Shown here piece by piece: positions 13,925 to 27,371 of a DNA stretch of 64,000 nt (position 1 is the first letter of the stretch; each line of letters starts with the position of its first letter). The notes under the pieces were generated by a model, which saw only the letters and a list, made by a program, of their open reading frames with translations, searched no databases and was not told the origin of the DNA. A program made the position numbers and the translations under genes. Where the stretch lies: the NCBI RefSeq assembly GCF_036324505.1, contig NC_086361.1:6484828-6548827 (forward strand). The letters are read 5' to 3'. This DNA comes from Eleginops maclovinus. Its lineage: Eukaryota; Chordata; Actinopteri; Perciformes; Eleginopidae.

Positions 13925-15969
13925 CTCTAATGGAGCTGGACCCCTGAGAATGACAACCAGGCCGCTACGCATCAGTGGCCATTACCCACAAGGCAGTGCG
14001 TCAGGGCCGTGGGGCCGCCCACTCTCTTCGCCTTTCACCCCACATCCGTCAGAAACAGGTACACGCTGCTCTCTGTGTTCTGCACTATCTCTCTTCAACT
14101 CCCGCTTCATACTTTGTCTTTCTCCTTGTCTCTTTCTGCATGAGGAAAGACACATTTAAGAGCATGTTAAAGCAACCCAGCCAGGTAAGAAAGCACATTT
14201 TCTTCCAGAGGACATTTTCCACCATCTCAATCTGACTTTACAGAAATGTGTTCTTCTCTTCAGAGGGATTTTTGTTGACCTATGAATTAATCGGCTACTG
14301 TATTGGCTAGTAAACAGTCCATTTGTAGTCTGTTACTCACATTTGTTTGATTTTAAATCCCCATATAACAACACATAAACAGATATATTCTCCCGCTCCA
14401 GGCTACAAACACAGTTGGTTTTCTACTCAGAAACCATTTTATTTTCACTCTTGGCGCACGCTGGAAATAATCGCCAAGTCATAAATTATGATGAATTATC
14501 TACAGTGGCCCACAGGGGACAGTGGTTGCATTCAGGAGAAAAGGGCAGCATGTAAATTAGGCTTCGTCTGCATTTCTGCCTCTATTATAAAGCTCAAAGA
14601 CAGTGTGAGAAATGTAATGTGTAATTCTTGCCTGGGGCGTTTTGAACCTATGACCCTGAGTGAACCCAAACTCAATTTAAATGACAAAATAGAAAAATAA
14701 ACAAACAGAATTATTAATGAATTCAAAGCAGCTATTTATAATCTGGACAAACTGTTTTATAGTCTAGAAACCTTATATGGAGCGCCAATAAAAACAAACA
14801 GAAATTAATTGCACATGATACAGAAAAAACTAAACAGAGGACTAAAATATCAGGAACAACCAGACAATATACTGACATCTAATACAACCAAACCATAAAT
14901 GAAGACATGGGTCGCTGACTTGGTTTTTGACAGAAAGATTTGTATACATTTCGCACAGTTGGAGACAGATTTGGGGAACAGAACACTGGAATCAGATGTG
15001 TTAGTTTTGGCAGATACCCCCCAATCAGTGCAGGCTTCATGAATGCTGTGTTGTTGCACAGCTGATGATTTATGTTACACAGCTGGCTCTAACAATTTAT
15101 CCCATTCCTGTGAAAACAACAAGTCCTTCAGACAAAATATGCTTTTGTTGCTTTGCCTTTTTAAATCTTCATTTGCATTTTCTGATCTCATCCTCTTTTA
15201 TCACATAGCACTGCTGTCAGCACCTGCCAAAATGCACATAAAAGGAAAAGTATTCATAAGGCCCAGACAGAGTTGTGCATGAAAACACAGGAGCACCACT
15301 TTTATTTTTATTTTTTTACCGTAGATGTCTTGATCACACAGAGTGTTTTTGCTTGGTCAATTTGGTTGTTTTTTAAATTGTATCTTGACAACCAAGAATG
15401 AGTGCTAACATTACCCTAGCACAAACCATGAACTGTACACCACCTTATAGTTAATAGTAGAATGAAAAAATAACTTCAAGTCTCAATTACTGCACTAATT
15501 TTCCTCCATGTTGTTTTTTTCGAGTTATGATAACTACGATTGGTAGTGACATATACTGAAATAAGGGCATCCAGCAACAGTGTGCACGTAAGGCCTGCCT
15601 CTCAACTGATCCGATTGGACAATGGGGAAAAGGGAGGTTCAAGGGGGTCCTGCAAAAACGCTGCAAAAAGTTGCCCATCAATGCAAAAGCAGCAAGCTAA
15701 AAGCTTTACTCTCTTTGTAAACAATTTCATTTTAGCCGCCCCAGCTCTGACTGATTAGGGTCTAAGACAATTTTCCGAAGCATTCATCTGATGTTCAAAG
15801 TTTGGTTAGGCTTAGGAGCAAAAACAACTTGGTAAACGTTTGCAGGTCATCTTTTGCTCCTGACACACAATAGTCCGTTTTCAGGGGACTGTAAGTATGT
15901 CAATTTTAGCAACCAAATATTGGTCTTGCATAAAACATTTATAGTATAAATATGTTCTGTATTAGCCTG
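13925..15969. other. Gene-free stretch, nothing recognised
   Basis: Short frames (for example 13975-14235) have no recognisable domain. 14440-14640 is repeat-free and could be conserved non-coding sequence, but I cannot support that from one sequence. Confidence 0.45.
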
Positions 15970-16440
15970 AAGGGTAAACCTTTGTTTGCTTTTCTACAGT
16001 ATATGTGTCTGTTTTTACTGCTTTCTCTTTCACCACCTCTCTTCATAACACGTAATGTGCTGCTCTGTCTCTTTTATCACCTTTCTGGCTCGGTTTGTCT
16101 CTCCCTCGCTGTCTTAAATGCCTTTCAGTCATCCCCCGAAGTATCTACTCCCTCTTCCCTCCCCCTCCCTCTGATCGCCTCTCTCTTTCTTCCTCTCCCT
16201 GATGTCTCTTCTCGTCATTTCCACTTGTCAGGCTAAAGGGAGCAGACAAATGGATAGACAGATGAATACCCAGATCTGTAGAGGGCCAAAAAGAATGATG
16301 GAGCGATGAAATAAAGGAGTGACAGTGCGTGACAGCGCTCAGCTGAGCCCTGTTGAGGGCCCGGGAGGAAGCGAGGAGTGAGAGGGGAAGAAAAGACTGA
16401 CATAAAGGAGAAAAATGAAGACAGAGATGCTGGAGGAGGA
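15970..16440. repeat. Pyrimidine-rich block switching to purine-rich block
   Basis: 15970-16230 is strongly C/T-rich on the + strand and 16240-16440 is strongly A/G-rich, with the switch near 16234. Frames on each strand through it are low-complexity Ser/Leu/Pro translations. Confidence 0.7.
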
Positions 16441-16666
16441 TGGCTCTGTTGTACCATATTTAGTAGTAACGAGTAATAAGCCATGACAAAATGATGTCAA
16501 TAATATTGCTCTGTCTTTCTGTGGCCGATGGATTAAACACAATAGTCATTCATCCTTTTGTCATGAAGCTCTTATATGTTCTGCATTAAACACCCACTAA
16601 GCCTTCGTCTTTCATAGACTGGTCAAAATGGGGCATTATGTTTTTCTGTAACTGTGGAAACAACAC

Positions 16667-16689
16667 AACAACAACAACAACAACAACAA
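16667..16689. repeat. (CAA)n trinucleotide repeat
   Basis: About eight CAA units. A short TATAA/TAATA repeat follows at 16786-16806. Confidence 0.9.
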
Positions 16690-17173
16690 TAAATCATTGG
16701 TCCCCCGTATGTGTTGCTGAACATATTCTTTTTCAAGCTTTTGCAGCACATATGCTTGAAACACTGATAGCGGTTAGCACAGGTCTTACATATAATATAA
16801 TATAATCTCTAGCTGTTGCCCATCAGTTTCTACTGGCTGTTTTTATGTTTTTCAGCCGAAGCTAACATTAGCGGCATTTGTTTGTTGAAAACAAGTCACT
16901 TTTCCAAATTGCTTGTTGTTAAACCTGCACCATGTGAAAGATGATTTAATATGCACTTCAGGGCTGAATCTACAATGAAAAAAATAAAGACTCTTAGCTG
17001 CACCCCCAAGTACAAAAAAAAGCATTTGCTAATTAAAAATTGAATAAAAAGGCATTGTTCTTTTATTGTAGTGTACAGCTATGCAATGTAAGTGTTACAT
17101 CATAAGTGTGATGATCACATTTTAATTGAATTCTAAGCTATCTTACACTGTAGACTTATAAAAGGGCAGAAAA

Positions 17174-17400
17174 GGTAAATGGACTGTATTTATATGGCAC
17201 CTCATCCAGTCTTTACAACCCCTCAAAGGATTTACATTCTACACGTCATCTTTCACCCATTCACCTCTCCTTCATACAGAGCATTGTGCCACATTGACTC
17301 AAGGATTCTACTGTAACATTCAAACATCAACATCTTGACTGCACAGGGCTGGGATCCAACCTACAACCTTAGGACTGAAAGACAACCGCACTCCCACACA
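17174..17400. repeat. Common teleost interspersed repeat, degraded
   Basis: It begins GGTAAATGGACTGTATTTATATGGC and contains CACCCATTCACC. It ends with a GGGATCCAACC...AACCTTAGGACTG...CCGCACTCCCACACAGCCAC segment. I recognise this order of blocks from a widespread fish repeat, usually with TATAGCGC and GGGGATTGAACC. I do not know its class with certainty. Several indels show it is old. Confidence 0.7.
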
Positions 17401-18515
17401 GCCACAAGACGGAGGATGTATTCACCTTCCTTCCATTGTCTGAAATTGTGCAGCCTGTAAAAGTGTTGCATTCTGTTCAAACACACATCAAAGCTAAAGA
17501 TGTAATGCCTATATATTAATGACTTCAAAGTCATATTACTGTGCCTACAGTATGTAGCTGTAACCATTCTCAAAAGGGATTAAATGGCCAACATAAAAAA
17601 GGCTTACTTTAGTTTGTTAGATATTAAAGTGTTACTGTGACATAAAGTATCTTCCTTTTTTCTCCATGCAGTATTACATTGTTATTTTTCTACTTTAAGA
17701 TCATCATTACTGTCAAGGATAAAACAAACTGTAGTATACAAGGCAAACATATAGGACAAACAATATAGGAATGCTTTAAAATTGGCAGGAAGTTCTCTTT
17801 TTTCCCATGCGATTCATATTGTTTTGATGTCAACATCAGAATACATATGTGGATTATTTAAAATTACCCCGTGCAGTGATCAGTAATCCCTTATGGTATG
17901 GTAATCCCATAATTACTGGATTTATGAACAAAGGTAGCTTCAAAAGCAGAGCTTTGTAGATATGACTCTGTGCATTTAATTTTCTAAAGAATGAAAATGT
18001 GTTGGAGTCTCAAGAGGTGGGCCACATGTGTGACATGACACAATTCGATTCTTGGAAAAACAAGCGCATTCCTACTCATGTAAGGCATTCAGAAATGCTA
18101 CAATAATACCCAGGAGGATGTTATTCACTGAGATAACGTGTAAGACTGACACCCAAATCTCTTACTTACAGGAAAAATACATTCTTAAGGGGATTATATA
18201 AGCGTTTGTGTATTATCTGAAAGAACTGTACAAAAATAAGAACAAAAGACAGGAAGAAACAAGACACTAACTGTGAAATATTTTGGCTCAGAATACAGTG
18301 TAGTCTCTGTGGACATGTTTTCTGTTGTGTTGAGTCCAACACATTGGATTTGAGATTAAACTGTTTGTATGTCAGCATGCTTCGCTGGAAGGTTTGGCGA
18401 TCCAATTGAACAGCAATGGCGGCGGGTTTGGATGGAATTCCTTCTTTCTTTTACTTCTCGATTTTGAATCCCTCAAAACAATACCAACAGATTCAAAGCA
18501 GTGAAGCTATAAACT
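17401..18515. other. Gene-free stretch, nothing recognised
   Basis: AT-rich DNA without a recognisable gene or repeat. Confidence 0.5.
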
Positions 18516-18600
18516 AGAAGAAGACAATACTTTATTAATCCCTTAAAGCAATTTCCCTGTAAGGGATTAATAAAGTATGTCTTCTTCTTCTTCTTCTTCT
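18516..18600. repeat. Palindrome of two LINE 3' ends, tails outward
   Basis: The right half, AATTTCCCTGTAAGGGATTAA followed by TAAAGTATG and a (CTT)n tail, is the standard 3' end of a fish CR1/L2-like LINE: a small CCCT...AGGG stem, then ATTAATAAA, then a tail repeat. The left half (18516-18545) is its inverted copy, complementary to 18560-18589 with one single-base gap. The loop is about 14 nt. No coding part of either LINE is present. Confidence 0.85.
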
Positions 18601-19722
18601 ATATTGACATACATATTGATAAGTCATTATCTGTCGTTTCAACCATCACCAACTCAAATGTTTGTAAAGAAATGTAACTTGAAGAGTAACAGGTGAAAAT
18701 GGGCCTGCTCTACATGCTTTTTCTAGCCCATGAATAGCTTGCAGAATGAGTGTGATGCAGATTTGAAGAAGATTCTCGACAACAAAACTGTATTTGGGAA
18801 GGGAAACAATGACATAGCATCCTAAAAATACATAAGGATACTTCTTTGACATTAAGAATCCACCAATGACTATGACTAAAGCACTGATCCTCACCCTAAA
18901 TTTGCATATACAGATGCATTCATATGAGATAAAAGTATAGAAATCTACACAGTTCTTTTGGTATGGAGACAAAGTTATCTGACAAAAAAATCCCCAACAG
19001 GAATATTTTAAGTCATACTCCTGGCCACCTGGCCAGGATGCCACATGCATGCACAGAACATCGCACAGTTTAAAACTCCTTTAGTATCTTTTGTTCTCCA
19101 TACGTATATGAGTTTATGAAAAGGCAACAATGTTCCCTTAGTATGTGTTAACCTCAAAACACTCAAAAGCTGATACTCAGCACATTCTCCTCCGTCATTA
19201 TTACAATTCAAATGTAGAGAACCGAGCCAAATGAAAGTAAATAAAATATACTCCTTTTGCTGCATAATGCTAAATTCTTGCTCATGTCAGAGGTTCCTGG
19301 GTAAAGTTAGTCAAGAGAGAGAAAAAAACCACAGTGATTCAATAGTCATTAAAATTCATGAGGAGGTGACAAAGCTTCATGCAGTGCCACTGTTCTTTGT
19401 AATATGTATAGCTGCTAAATGCTGTAAATCACACAGCCAGTGAGGGGTGCACAGCATCATGTAGTCTGATAATTACTGCAACACAGAGAAGAGATAAACT
19501 CAGTTTGTGGATTTATGATTTATAGATGTATTCAAGATGATAAGCTGAAACTCATAATGTATATCATAACCATGGATTAAAAGTTATATATGAAATTGTT
19601 TTTTTAAACTGCTTGGATAACAATTTCTTCATTTAGTGTTTATAAATCTGTCATCACCATGAACAAACATCTGGTGGTGACAAGGCGCTTTGCATTGAGT
19701 TGATGGGGAATCTTTGCCTTAA
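18601..19722. other. Gene-free stretch, nothing recognised
   Basis: No domain is seen in the 134-codon minus-strand frame at 18646-19050, and nothing in its context suggests a gene. Confidence 0.5.
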
Positions 19723-19815
19723 GGTGCCCTATTATGCTTTGGGTTTCCCCTTTCCTGTAGTGTGTTATATAGGTTTTTGTGCATGTAAATGGTCTGCAAA
19801 GGCTAAAATACCAAA
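19723..19815 (-). mobile_element. TTAA-type MITE fragment
   Basis: It starts right after TTAA (19719-19722) with GGTGCCCTATTATGCTTTGGG, then CCTGTAGTGTGTTATATAGG, TGCATGTAAATGGTCTGCAA and AGGCTAAAAT. This is the right-hand end of the MITE (reverse of the 43793-44187 copy). The rest of the element is missing. Confidence 0.8.
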
Positions 19816-21120
19816 GTTTATCCTTAATGAAAGGACACATTTATGACTTGTTTTGAATGTCATTCTTTAGTTGGAACAAATGGGCTGAATGACAGACATA
19901 GGTATACAGAAGGTACTGGGAGAAGAAGTGTTTATGTTTTCAAGAGACTTGTTTACAAAAGAAAGATTTAAGAACAACCTTATTTAAGATTTCATTTTTT
20001 TTAACAATAGAAGGCTCTGTTGAAAATAACAACCTAGTTATCAAGTTCACAAAATACAAAATAAGAAAACACATTACTGAAAAGAAACGGACAAAGTGCA
20101 GGCAAAGAAGAAAAAGGAAAAAGAGGCATGCAGCAACGGCCTAAATCAAGGTCAATGCTACTATTTACAGTTCAGTGAGACAACTCACGTGTTTCATTCA
20201 TATGTTTATTAGAAACAGTATATAGTTTGAGTTAGGCGTCTAGGCTCGGGCCTCATCACTCCACATATTAACATAGAACATTGAGTGATGATTAGATAAC
20301 TAACCCCCGAGCCTACAGGTGGAGGCTGGGGAGGAAGCTGGGGTGGTTGTGGGGCAGGCGAGCATCGCCAACGTGAATGCAGCAGCAGCAGCGAGATGAA
20401 CACATTAGCGGCGTGGAAACAGCAGTAGTAGCAGCAGCTGCATTAACGATGCAGAGGTAGGCGGATCCAACAGCTTAAATAGAGCGCCAGGTTAGGAGAC
20501 TATGTTTGGTTGGTTGGAAGAGTGATGAGGGGCGTTATGTGCCAGTGTATCATTGGTGCTCGAGTTGACTGCCTGAACTAGCTCAAAAGCTTCGCCCCAT
20601 TTATTGAAATGTTACAAAATAACTTGAACGTAGGGCCAAACTGCAACATACCAATAAACACATTTAAAAACATAAAGGAGAAGTGCGAAGACTGACATTG
20701 TCCTTCATTTAAAATGTATTGTGCATAAATCAACAAAAATGCTTTAAAATACTACTGTTACTCTTTAAAACTAAATTCCCTCTCATAAGGATTTCATTAA
20801 AAACCTTATTATAATCACAAAGCCACTTTTTCAAAAACTAGAATATTAGGATTCCGCTTGAAAATATATTAACATCTGTGTGTTCAAGAGATTATCTGTG
20901 AATCCTCCTCTTTGTTCGCCAAACAGACAAGTGGAAAATGAGTCAGGTAAAGGTGAGAGAAAGACAGCTAAGAGCTATGGGAAGGGAAAAAATAGTAGGA
21001 GAACAGTAAAAAATGATGTGTTCCAAGTGTGAAATGCGGAGATAAGCCACCATTAAAGCACATCCATGTCGGCATGCTGAGATGGACGGATAGCAGCTAA
21101 GGGAACCTGATGGATGCAGG
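19816..21120. other. Gene-free stretch with a GC-richer, CpG-containing block
   Basis: 20220-20560 stands out from its AT-rich surroundings by CpGs and by GCAGCAGCAGC and GTAGTAGCAGCAGC trinucleotide runs (20383-20445). It has no ORF of note and no transposon ends that I recognise. It may be a fragment of an unlisted repeat or a regulatory sequence. The rest of the interval shows nothing. Confidence 0.4.
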
Positions 21121-21600
21121 AGTGGATGGATGGATGGATGGGCGGATAGACAGGAAATGAAACTCATAACCCAAGTGAAGATGTCTCCCTGTCTGACACG
21201 AGCAGATATATAATCTAGTCTGCCAGGTGGAGACGGATGAGCGGATATGGAGAACGTGAGGCAGCAGGTAATATAAAAGATGACGTGACGGCGTCCTTGA
21301 AGCCGAAATGTTTTAAAATGAAAAGTGTTTGATCGTGCCAAAGAGATCGAGAGGGAGAAAAGAGAGTGCAGGTGTGGGAGTGTAGTAGAGGAGTGTGTTT
21401 GTGTGTGAGTGTTTGAGCTCGTACGGCCAGGTTAAACTGACAGATGGAGACAGATGAAAGGAAGATGATGTGGGGAGCGAGAGGTGAGGACAGGAGGAGA
21501 GAGTGATGAGACATGTGACAGGAGAGAGAAAAAGAGGAGGAGAAGAAAACTATTCTTTGTTTGCCTCTTTCCTCTCGAGTCATCCTTCTGCGTATCTTTC
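21121..21600. repeat. (GGAT)n run and purine-rich tract with strand switch
   Basis: GGATGGATGGAT at 21122-21141 is followed by ordinary DNA and then, from 21330, by a strongly purine-rich tract to 21550. The composition flips to pyrimidine-rich at about 21551-21620. Confidence 0.65.
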
Positions 21601-24149
21601 TCTTCTCGTCTCTAATAAGAGCTGATGAAGGGGTTGAGCAAACAAAGCAGAAGCCTTTTGGTGGCTCTGAAGTTGTTTAAAATACCACACGCGTGTCGAA
21701 GACGGCCTATCGATTACAGAGCAAGCACACACACATTCATTTTTTTCCCCATCCTGCTGTTCAGTGAAGTAGGAGAAAATTATTAAAAGACCGCACATCC
21801 AATATAGCTGCAAATATAAGTATACAGACGCACACACACAGTTTAATAAAGTATTGACAGATGGATATTAGACACTTCGTAAACTGTGAAAGCACTATAA
21901 TAACTTTAAGGACACTGAACTAAAGAGGAGAATATATACAGTAAACATCAAGTCGGTCATTGTTTTCAGTGTGTTTGTATGGATAAATCATTATCAACAT
22001 GACAAACTTACATGATGATACTGAAATTATATTATTTATTTTAAATCTCTTTTGCCAGTTTTTTGATGCAGTCATTTGCAAGAGACATACTGTGTTATTT
22101 GTATGAAAAGTCATTTTTTGTTATAGATGTTTTGAGGGAATTAAAAGAACTTGGTTAAGTAGAATGAAAAATATGTTATTTTGAAATACCTTCCTCCTCA
22201 GGAGATCCTTACTACAGGTGTGGAAGTAACCTATGAGAGGTTTTAACATCTCACAGAACATATATGCTTTAATTTTTAAATATGTATAAATCAACACCAA
22301 CTGTAAAAACAGCCTGTGTGAGCCTGGAGCCGAAATACCCTGCATTTGTTTTACCCTCCTACTCTACTATTTATTTTCCTCCGCTGTGCTTAGTGAAGCA
22401 TAATCTCCACAGGCAGCCATTCAAATCCCATAAATCTTTAACAAGATAGTTTTTTCTCTCTCTGCTATCTATTATTATCAATCAAGGCCCTTACATCTCC
22501 ACAAGCTTCTCGGGTTTGATTTTGGCAACATTGTAGAAAATAAAAACAAAAACCCTCGTTTTGAGTAGAATGAATGAAATGCACTTTTTCACTCTGCATA
22601 TTGATACCAGTCCCATTTTTCTTGCAACACAACATGGTTTTTTCCCTTTTTTCCACAGAAAATCCATCAATGTTGTTCTTTATCTAAAAACATATGATGT
22701 ACCCTTGGACCTTCACCCTTTCAACACAAAAAATGTTATATTTATCCCACCCATCCAGAAATAAATACAGCACTCAACTCAGCATTGTGGACAATACGGA
22801 ACATGGAAAGATATAGCTGCAGTAGAAATAATACAAAACAGTCATATTACCTTTTTGTACTTGTCATTAACAGTTTTGAAATGCGTTTTACTGATTGTGA
22901 TACATTTACAACTCTTGTGTCACTGTTTTCAAACTGTTACTTCTGTTACGCTTTTTGATAACAGTTCCAACTTCCATGAACCACAGTTTTGGCTGTCAGC
23001 GTCACCGTCAGTGATTTACATTTCGGCTAGAAAGTGAGGTATTGAGTGGAACACAAACTATTATCATCTATTACAAACAGGAATTAGTGACAGGTGGACA
23101 AAGGTTCCTACATTGGGCCCCATCCAAGGAACAATAAATACATGTATTTTTACATGTATTTATTTGATTTGATGAAAAGATATCTTGCCATTAGTAGTAA
23201 ATTATGTCTTATAAGCTGCTTAGAGGAACTGTTAGTCAGTCGGGTTATATTTCGCCCTCTAGTATTTATTAAATATTGCTGTTAAAACATTTTCAAACCA
23301 ATTTTACAAGAATACATTTGAACACATCATAACATTAAACTTTACCTTCAACATCCGCTCATGATTACTGGATAGAGCTTGAAAGCATTACAATGTAACT
23401 CAATGTAACATCATCTAATGTAAGCTGTTGCTCTTATACAGCTAAGATAAAGTTAGCTTGTTCTGGCTAACAGCTACGAGCTAACAGCTAATGTAACACA
23501 GCTCCAGCAAATTTTAACAGGGATTTGTGGCTAACAACATACTCTAGCATTAAACCATAGACCTTTTGCCTGGGAGCCCCTGGGCCTTGTGTAGGGTGCA
23601 TCTCTACCCTTTGAAGATGTGCCTGGGTTGAGCTCGAGACAGTAGGCCTAAAGGATGTACTTTTTAAATGTTAAAGCTAAAACTGGTTATTTTTTTAACA
23701 CTGGTGACATCTGGTGTGAAATTGGCTATAACCAAACAACAAATTGGGTGCTGGTCTCAGTTGTCAAAATCCTGTCTGTCTTAAATCGACCTGCCTGTTA
23801 CTTCTGAACTGTTACAGAACGTCACAGTAACTGAATCAGGGAAAATCCGCCTGTAAACCTAATGCCGGCAGCAATCATATCAACTGAATGACATTTTAAT
23901 ACACACAGAAGAATGTACACGCACCTAATAAGGTTTGTATTCTGAAGTAAACACAAACACATACACCCACATTAAGAAGTATAAGAGAACTACACTCTAA
24001 CAAAAACAAGTGCAACACACACACGCACACCCTCCAGTCCGCCCACGCTCTCCCCGGATCACGCTATTCATTTCATCTTTGCTTCCCTTTGCGGAGATGA
24101 TGAGCTGGAAACACGAAAGGGATCCAGTGAACTGGAGGAGAGCTTTTCT
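21601..24149. other. Gene-free stretch containing one AT-rich hairpin
   Basis: No gene found. 23133-23164 holds a perfect inverted repeat, listed separately. Around 23440-23510 GCTAACAGCTA-like words recur without forming a clean repeat. Confidence 0.5.
23133..23164. repeat. Perfect 14-bp inverted repeat, TTTT loop
   Basis: Arm AATAAATACATGTA (23133-23146) and its exact reverse complement (23151-23164) flank TTTT. Each arm includes the self-palindrome TACATGTA. Confidence 0.92.
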
Positions 24150-24441
24150 ATCGCTCCATCTCCCTTTAAGTCCTCCCTTCACTCTATTTTTCTCATTTCT
24201 GTTGTTTCTTTCCCTCTTTCATCGATTTAATCTCTTCTGTTTTCTCTCACTCTTTTTCTTCACGTTATCTGGTTTTTTCTACCTTTTTCCTCGCCTCTCT
24301 TCACCTCACATCTCTACATACACTGTGTATCTCCACTTTCCTTTGTTCATGTTTCTCCCCCCTTGTCCAGATTTTATTTTTACAACCCTCCCCTCAAACC
24401 CCCCCCCCCACCGCCCACCCCCACCTCTCTATGTTCCCCCC

Positions 24442-24473
<32 letters not shown>

Positions 24474-24490
24474 GATTTCTCCACCCCTTC
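24150..24490. repeat. Long pyrimidine tract with C-run and (CTTT)n
   Basis: About 340 bp of almost unbroken C/T on the + strand, including a C run near 24399-24409 and a (CTTT)n run at 24446-24473. The 174-codon frame through it is a low-complexity translation (Pro/Ser/Phe/Leu) and is rejected as a protein. Confidence 0.85.
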
Positions 24491-24600
24491 CCTTGGGGAT
24501 TTGGCAGATAGTGGATGTTGCCACTTGGGAATGATGAAGGCTGCGAAGCAGTGGATTAAACACTGAACGATCCACCGAATGCCTCAGTCTCTTGCACATG

Positions 24601-24747
<147 letters not shown>

Positions 24748-24829
24748 CATGTCACAGCTGCTTCTGTCTTCACAATCTATTCTTAGAAACCAGAATATCC
24801 TCTTTCCCTTTGTACATTCTCTATCTCTC

Positions 24830-25854
<1,025 letters not shown>

Positions 25855-25985
25855 CTAGCTGACGCTTCTATTCAAAGCAACTTATTTATACTTCAATACC
25901 ACAGACAGGCCTACAGGAGCAATTTATTAATATGCCATTTGTTGAAGAACACTTTGACTGCTGGGGATTGAACCACTGACCTTCT
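25855..25985. repeat. Common fish interspersed repeat, degraded
   Basis: The start, CTAGCTGACGCTTCTATTC and AAAGCAACTTA, matches the widespread fish block normally read as TTAGCAGACGCTTTTATCCA. The end, CTGGGGATTGAACCACTGAC, matches the GGGGATTGAACC block seen at the end of many such repeats. The class is uncertain. Confidence 0.7.
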
Positions 25986-26054
25986 GAGCTGCTATGTAAT
26001 ATTTAAGAACATAGCTTCATTAAAACCCTACACATGTATCCCGCTGCAGACGTC

Positions 26055-26130
26055 ACTGATTGTGTAGTGGACAGCGAGATCAGCTGAAGGGTCAGGTCTG
26101 TAACCCAAAAGTCAACTAAGTTTCTGGAAG
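26055..26130 (+). repeat. Possible tRNA-derived (SINE or pseudo-tRNA) remnant
   Basis: GTAGTGGACAGCGAGATCAGC resembles an A-box region. TCTGTAACCCAAAAGTC resembles the anticodon arm to variable loop of a tRNA, and a degenerate B-box-like segment follows. No closed acceptor stem is visible, so this is not a functional tRNA. Confidence 0.3.
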
Positions 26131-26709
26131 ACATCTACAAATGTTCCTCTCTCATACATCATCTGTATTTATTTCACATATACGCTCAATCTAAGAGTCT
26201 GAATATGGCTCTCAGGCCCTGAGGAGGATTAGCTAAAAGCAGAAGAGAAAACTTAAATAGCTGCAGTAAGAGCTAATTTGGGATGAGCAACGGTGCCTGA
26301 ACAAACCTGGACTCGTATATCTCAGAAGGCGAGAAAAATTATTTAAAGATGACATAGTTTTGAGAGGACACATATTATTTTAAATTGCACGAGGGTTTGA
26401 ATTCAAAAAATGAGATTAATATTAAACTGAAACTGGCTTACTTATCATTCAATGGCTTTACTGTGAGGTTTTATCATTCAAAATGGGCAGAGAGTGAGTC
26501 AGCAAAAGCAACTCCAACAATCCAGATTTCTGCTTTGACTCTGTTGTTCTCTGAGACTGCTTGCCCCTGGCATACACTTGTGTTTTTTTGAGCTATTTTG
26601 AACTCTAGTTGGCACTAAAGCAGCGAGTGAGTCAGACTTTTGGCCAACATTTTCAATGTTTTAATCCATTTTACTTTTGCTTGTTAAAGCACACTGGGTT
26701 TAACTTTAA

Positions 26710-26850
26710 CAAGCACATATTATGCTGGTTCACATTTGTATTTTTGTGCTTTTACTCTGACATGTTTGCACGCTTTAATATTTAAAAAGGGCTTTTTTTC
26801 CCCTCATACTGCACAGAGGAGTTTCAGGCGGGGGAGTGTGTGGGAGCCAC
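26710..26850 (+). mobile_element. TTAA-type MITE copy with internal deletion
   Basis: After TTAA (26706-26709) come CATATTATGCTGGTTCACATTTG, a TGTGCTTTTACTCTGACATG block and CATACTGC. The element then jumps directly to GAGGAGTTTCAGGCGGGGGAG, skipping the central CCAAT-box region. A second TTAA at 26851-26854 may be the right target copy or chance. Confidence 0.8.
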
Positions 26851-26853
26851 TTA

Positions 26854-27371
26854 AAAAAAATCATTCACCTCCTTAGATCTAAAAGTAAATGTATCTTTTG
26901 TAACCTGCTATTCATTTGACTTATTTAACTTTCTTTTCATTTACTTTACAAATGTCGCTTGATGTACTTTTATGCCGTATTGGGTTTTGAAAGACAAAAA
27001 TACATTACAACAAAAGAGACTTTTACGTTTTAAAATTCTGCTCTCTACTCGATTGTATCTGATAAAGACATTCTTTACCACACTGAACTGGTAACATGTG
27101 AACGAGCAACAGTGAACACAACAGCTGTGTGTGCCATGCACATTGATCATCACAGGTCTACTACACATGTAAAACACACTCTGTTAAATGTACAGCTTCA
27201 CTGATGCACAAGGTAAATACAAACCAGTGAGTTAAAGTCCGGGCGGTAATCTGAGTTTCAGTTGTCTCTTAAAAACTGTGGGAAGTCTGTCAATAAACTG
27301 TGTCGCTGTAAAACCATCCACATTATAATAGCATTGTTAGTCAAAACTATAGACTGTATTTTACAAGTGGA
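26854..27371. other. Gene-free stretch, nothing recognised
   Basis: AT-rich spacer with no gene or repeat that I can name. Confidence 0.5.

Noticed and set aside
18646..19050. 134-codon minus-strand frame
   Set aside because: No recognisable domain and no supporting signals. It is consistent with a chance frame in AT-rich DNA.
24010..24534. 174-codon frame rich in Pro, Phe, Leu and Ser
   Set aside because: It runs through a 340-bp pyrimidine tract with C and CTTT runs, so low-complexity translation explains it.
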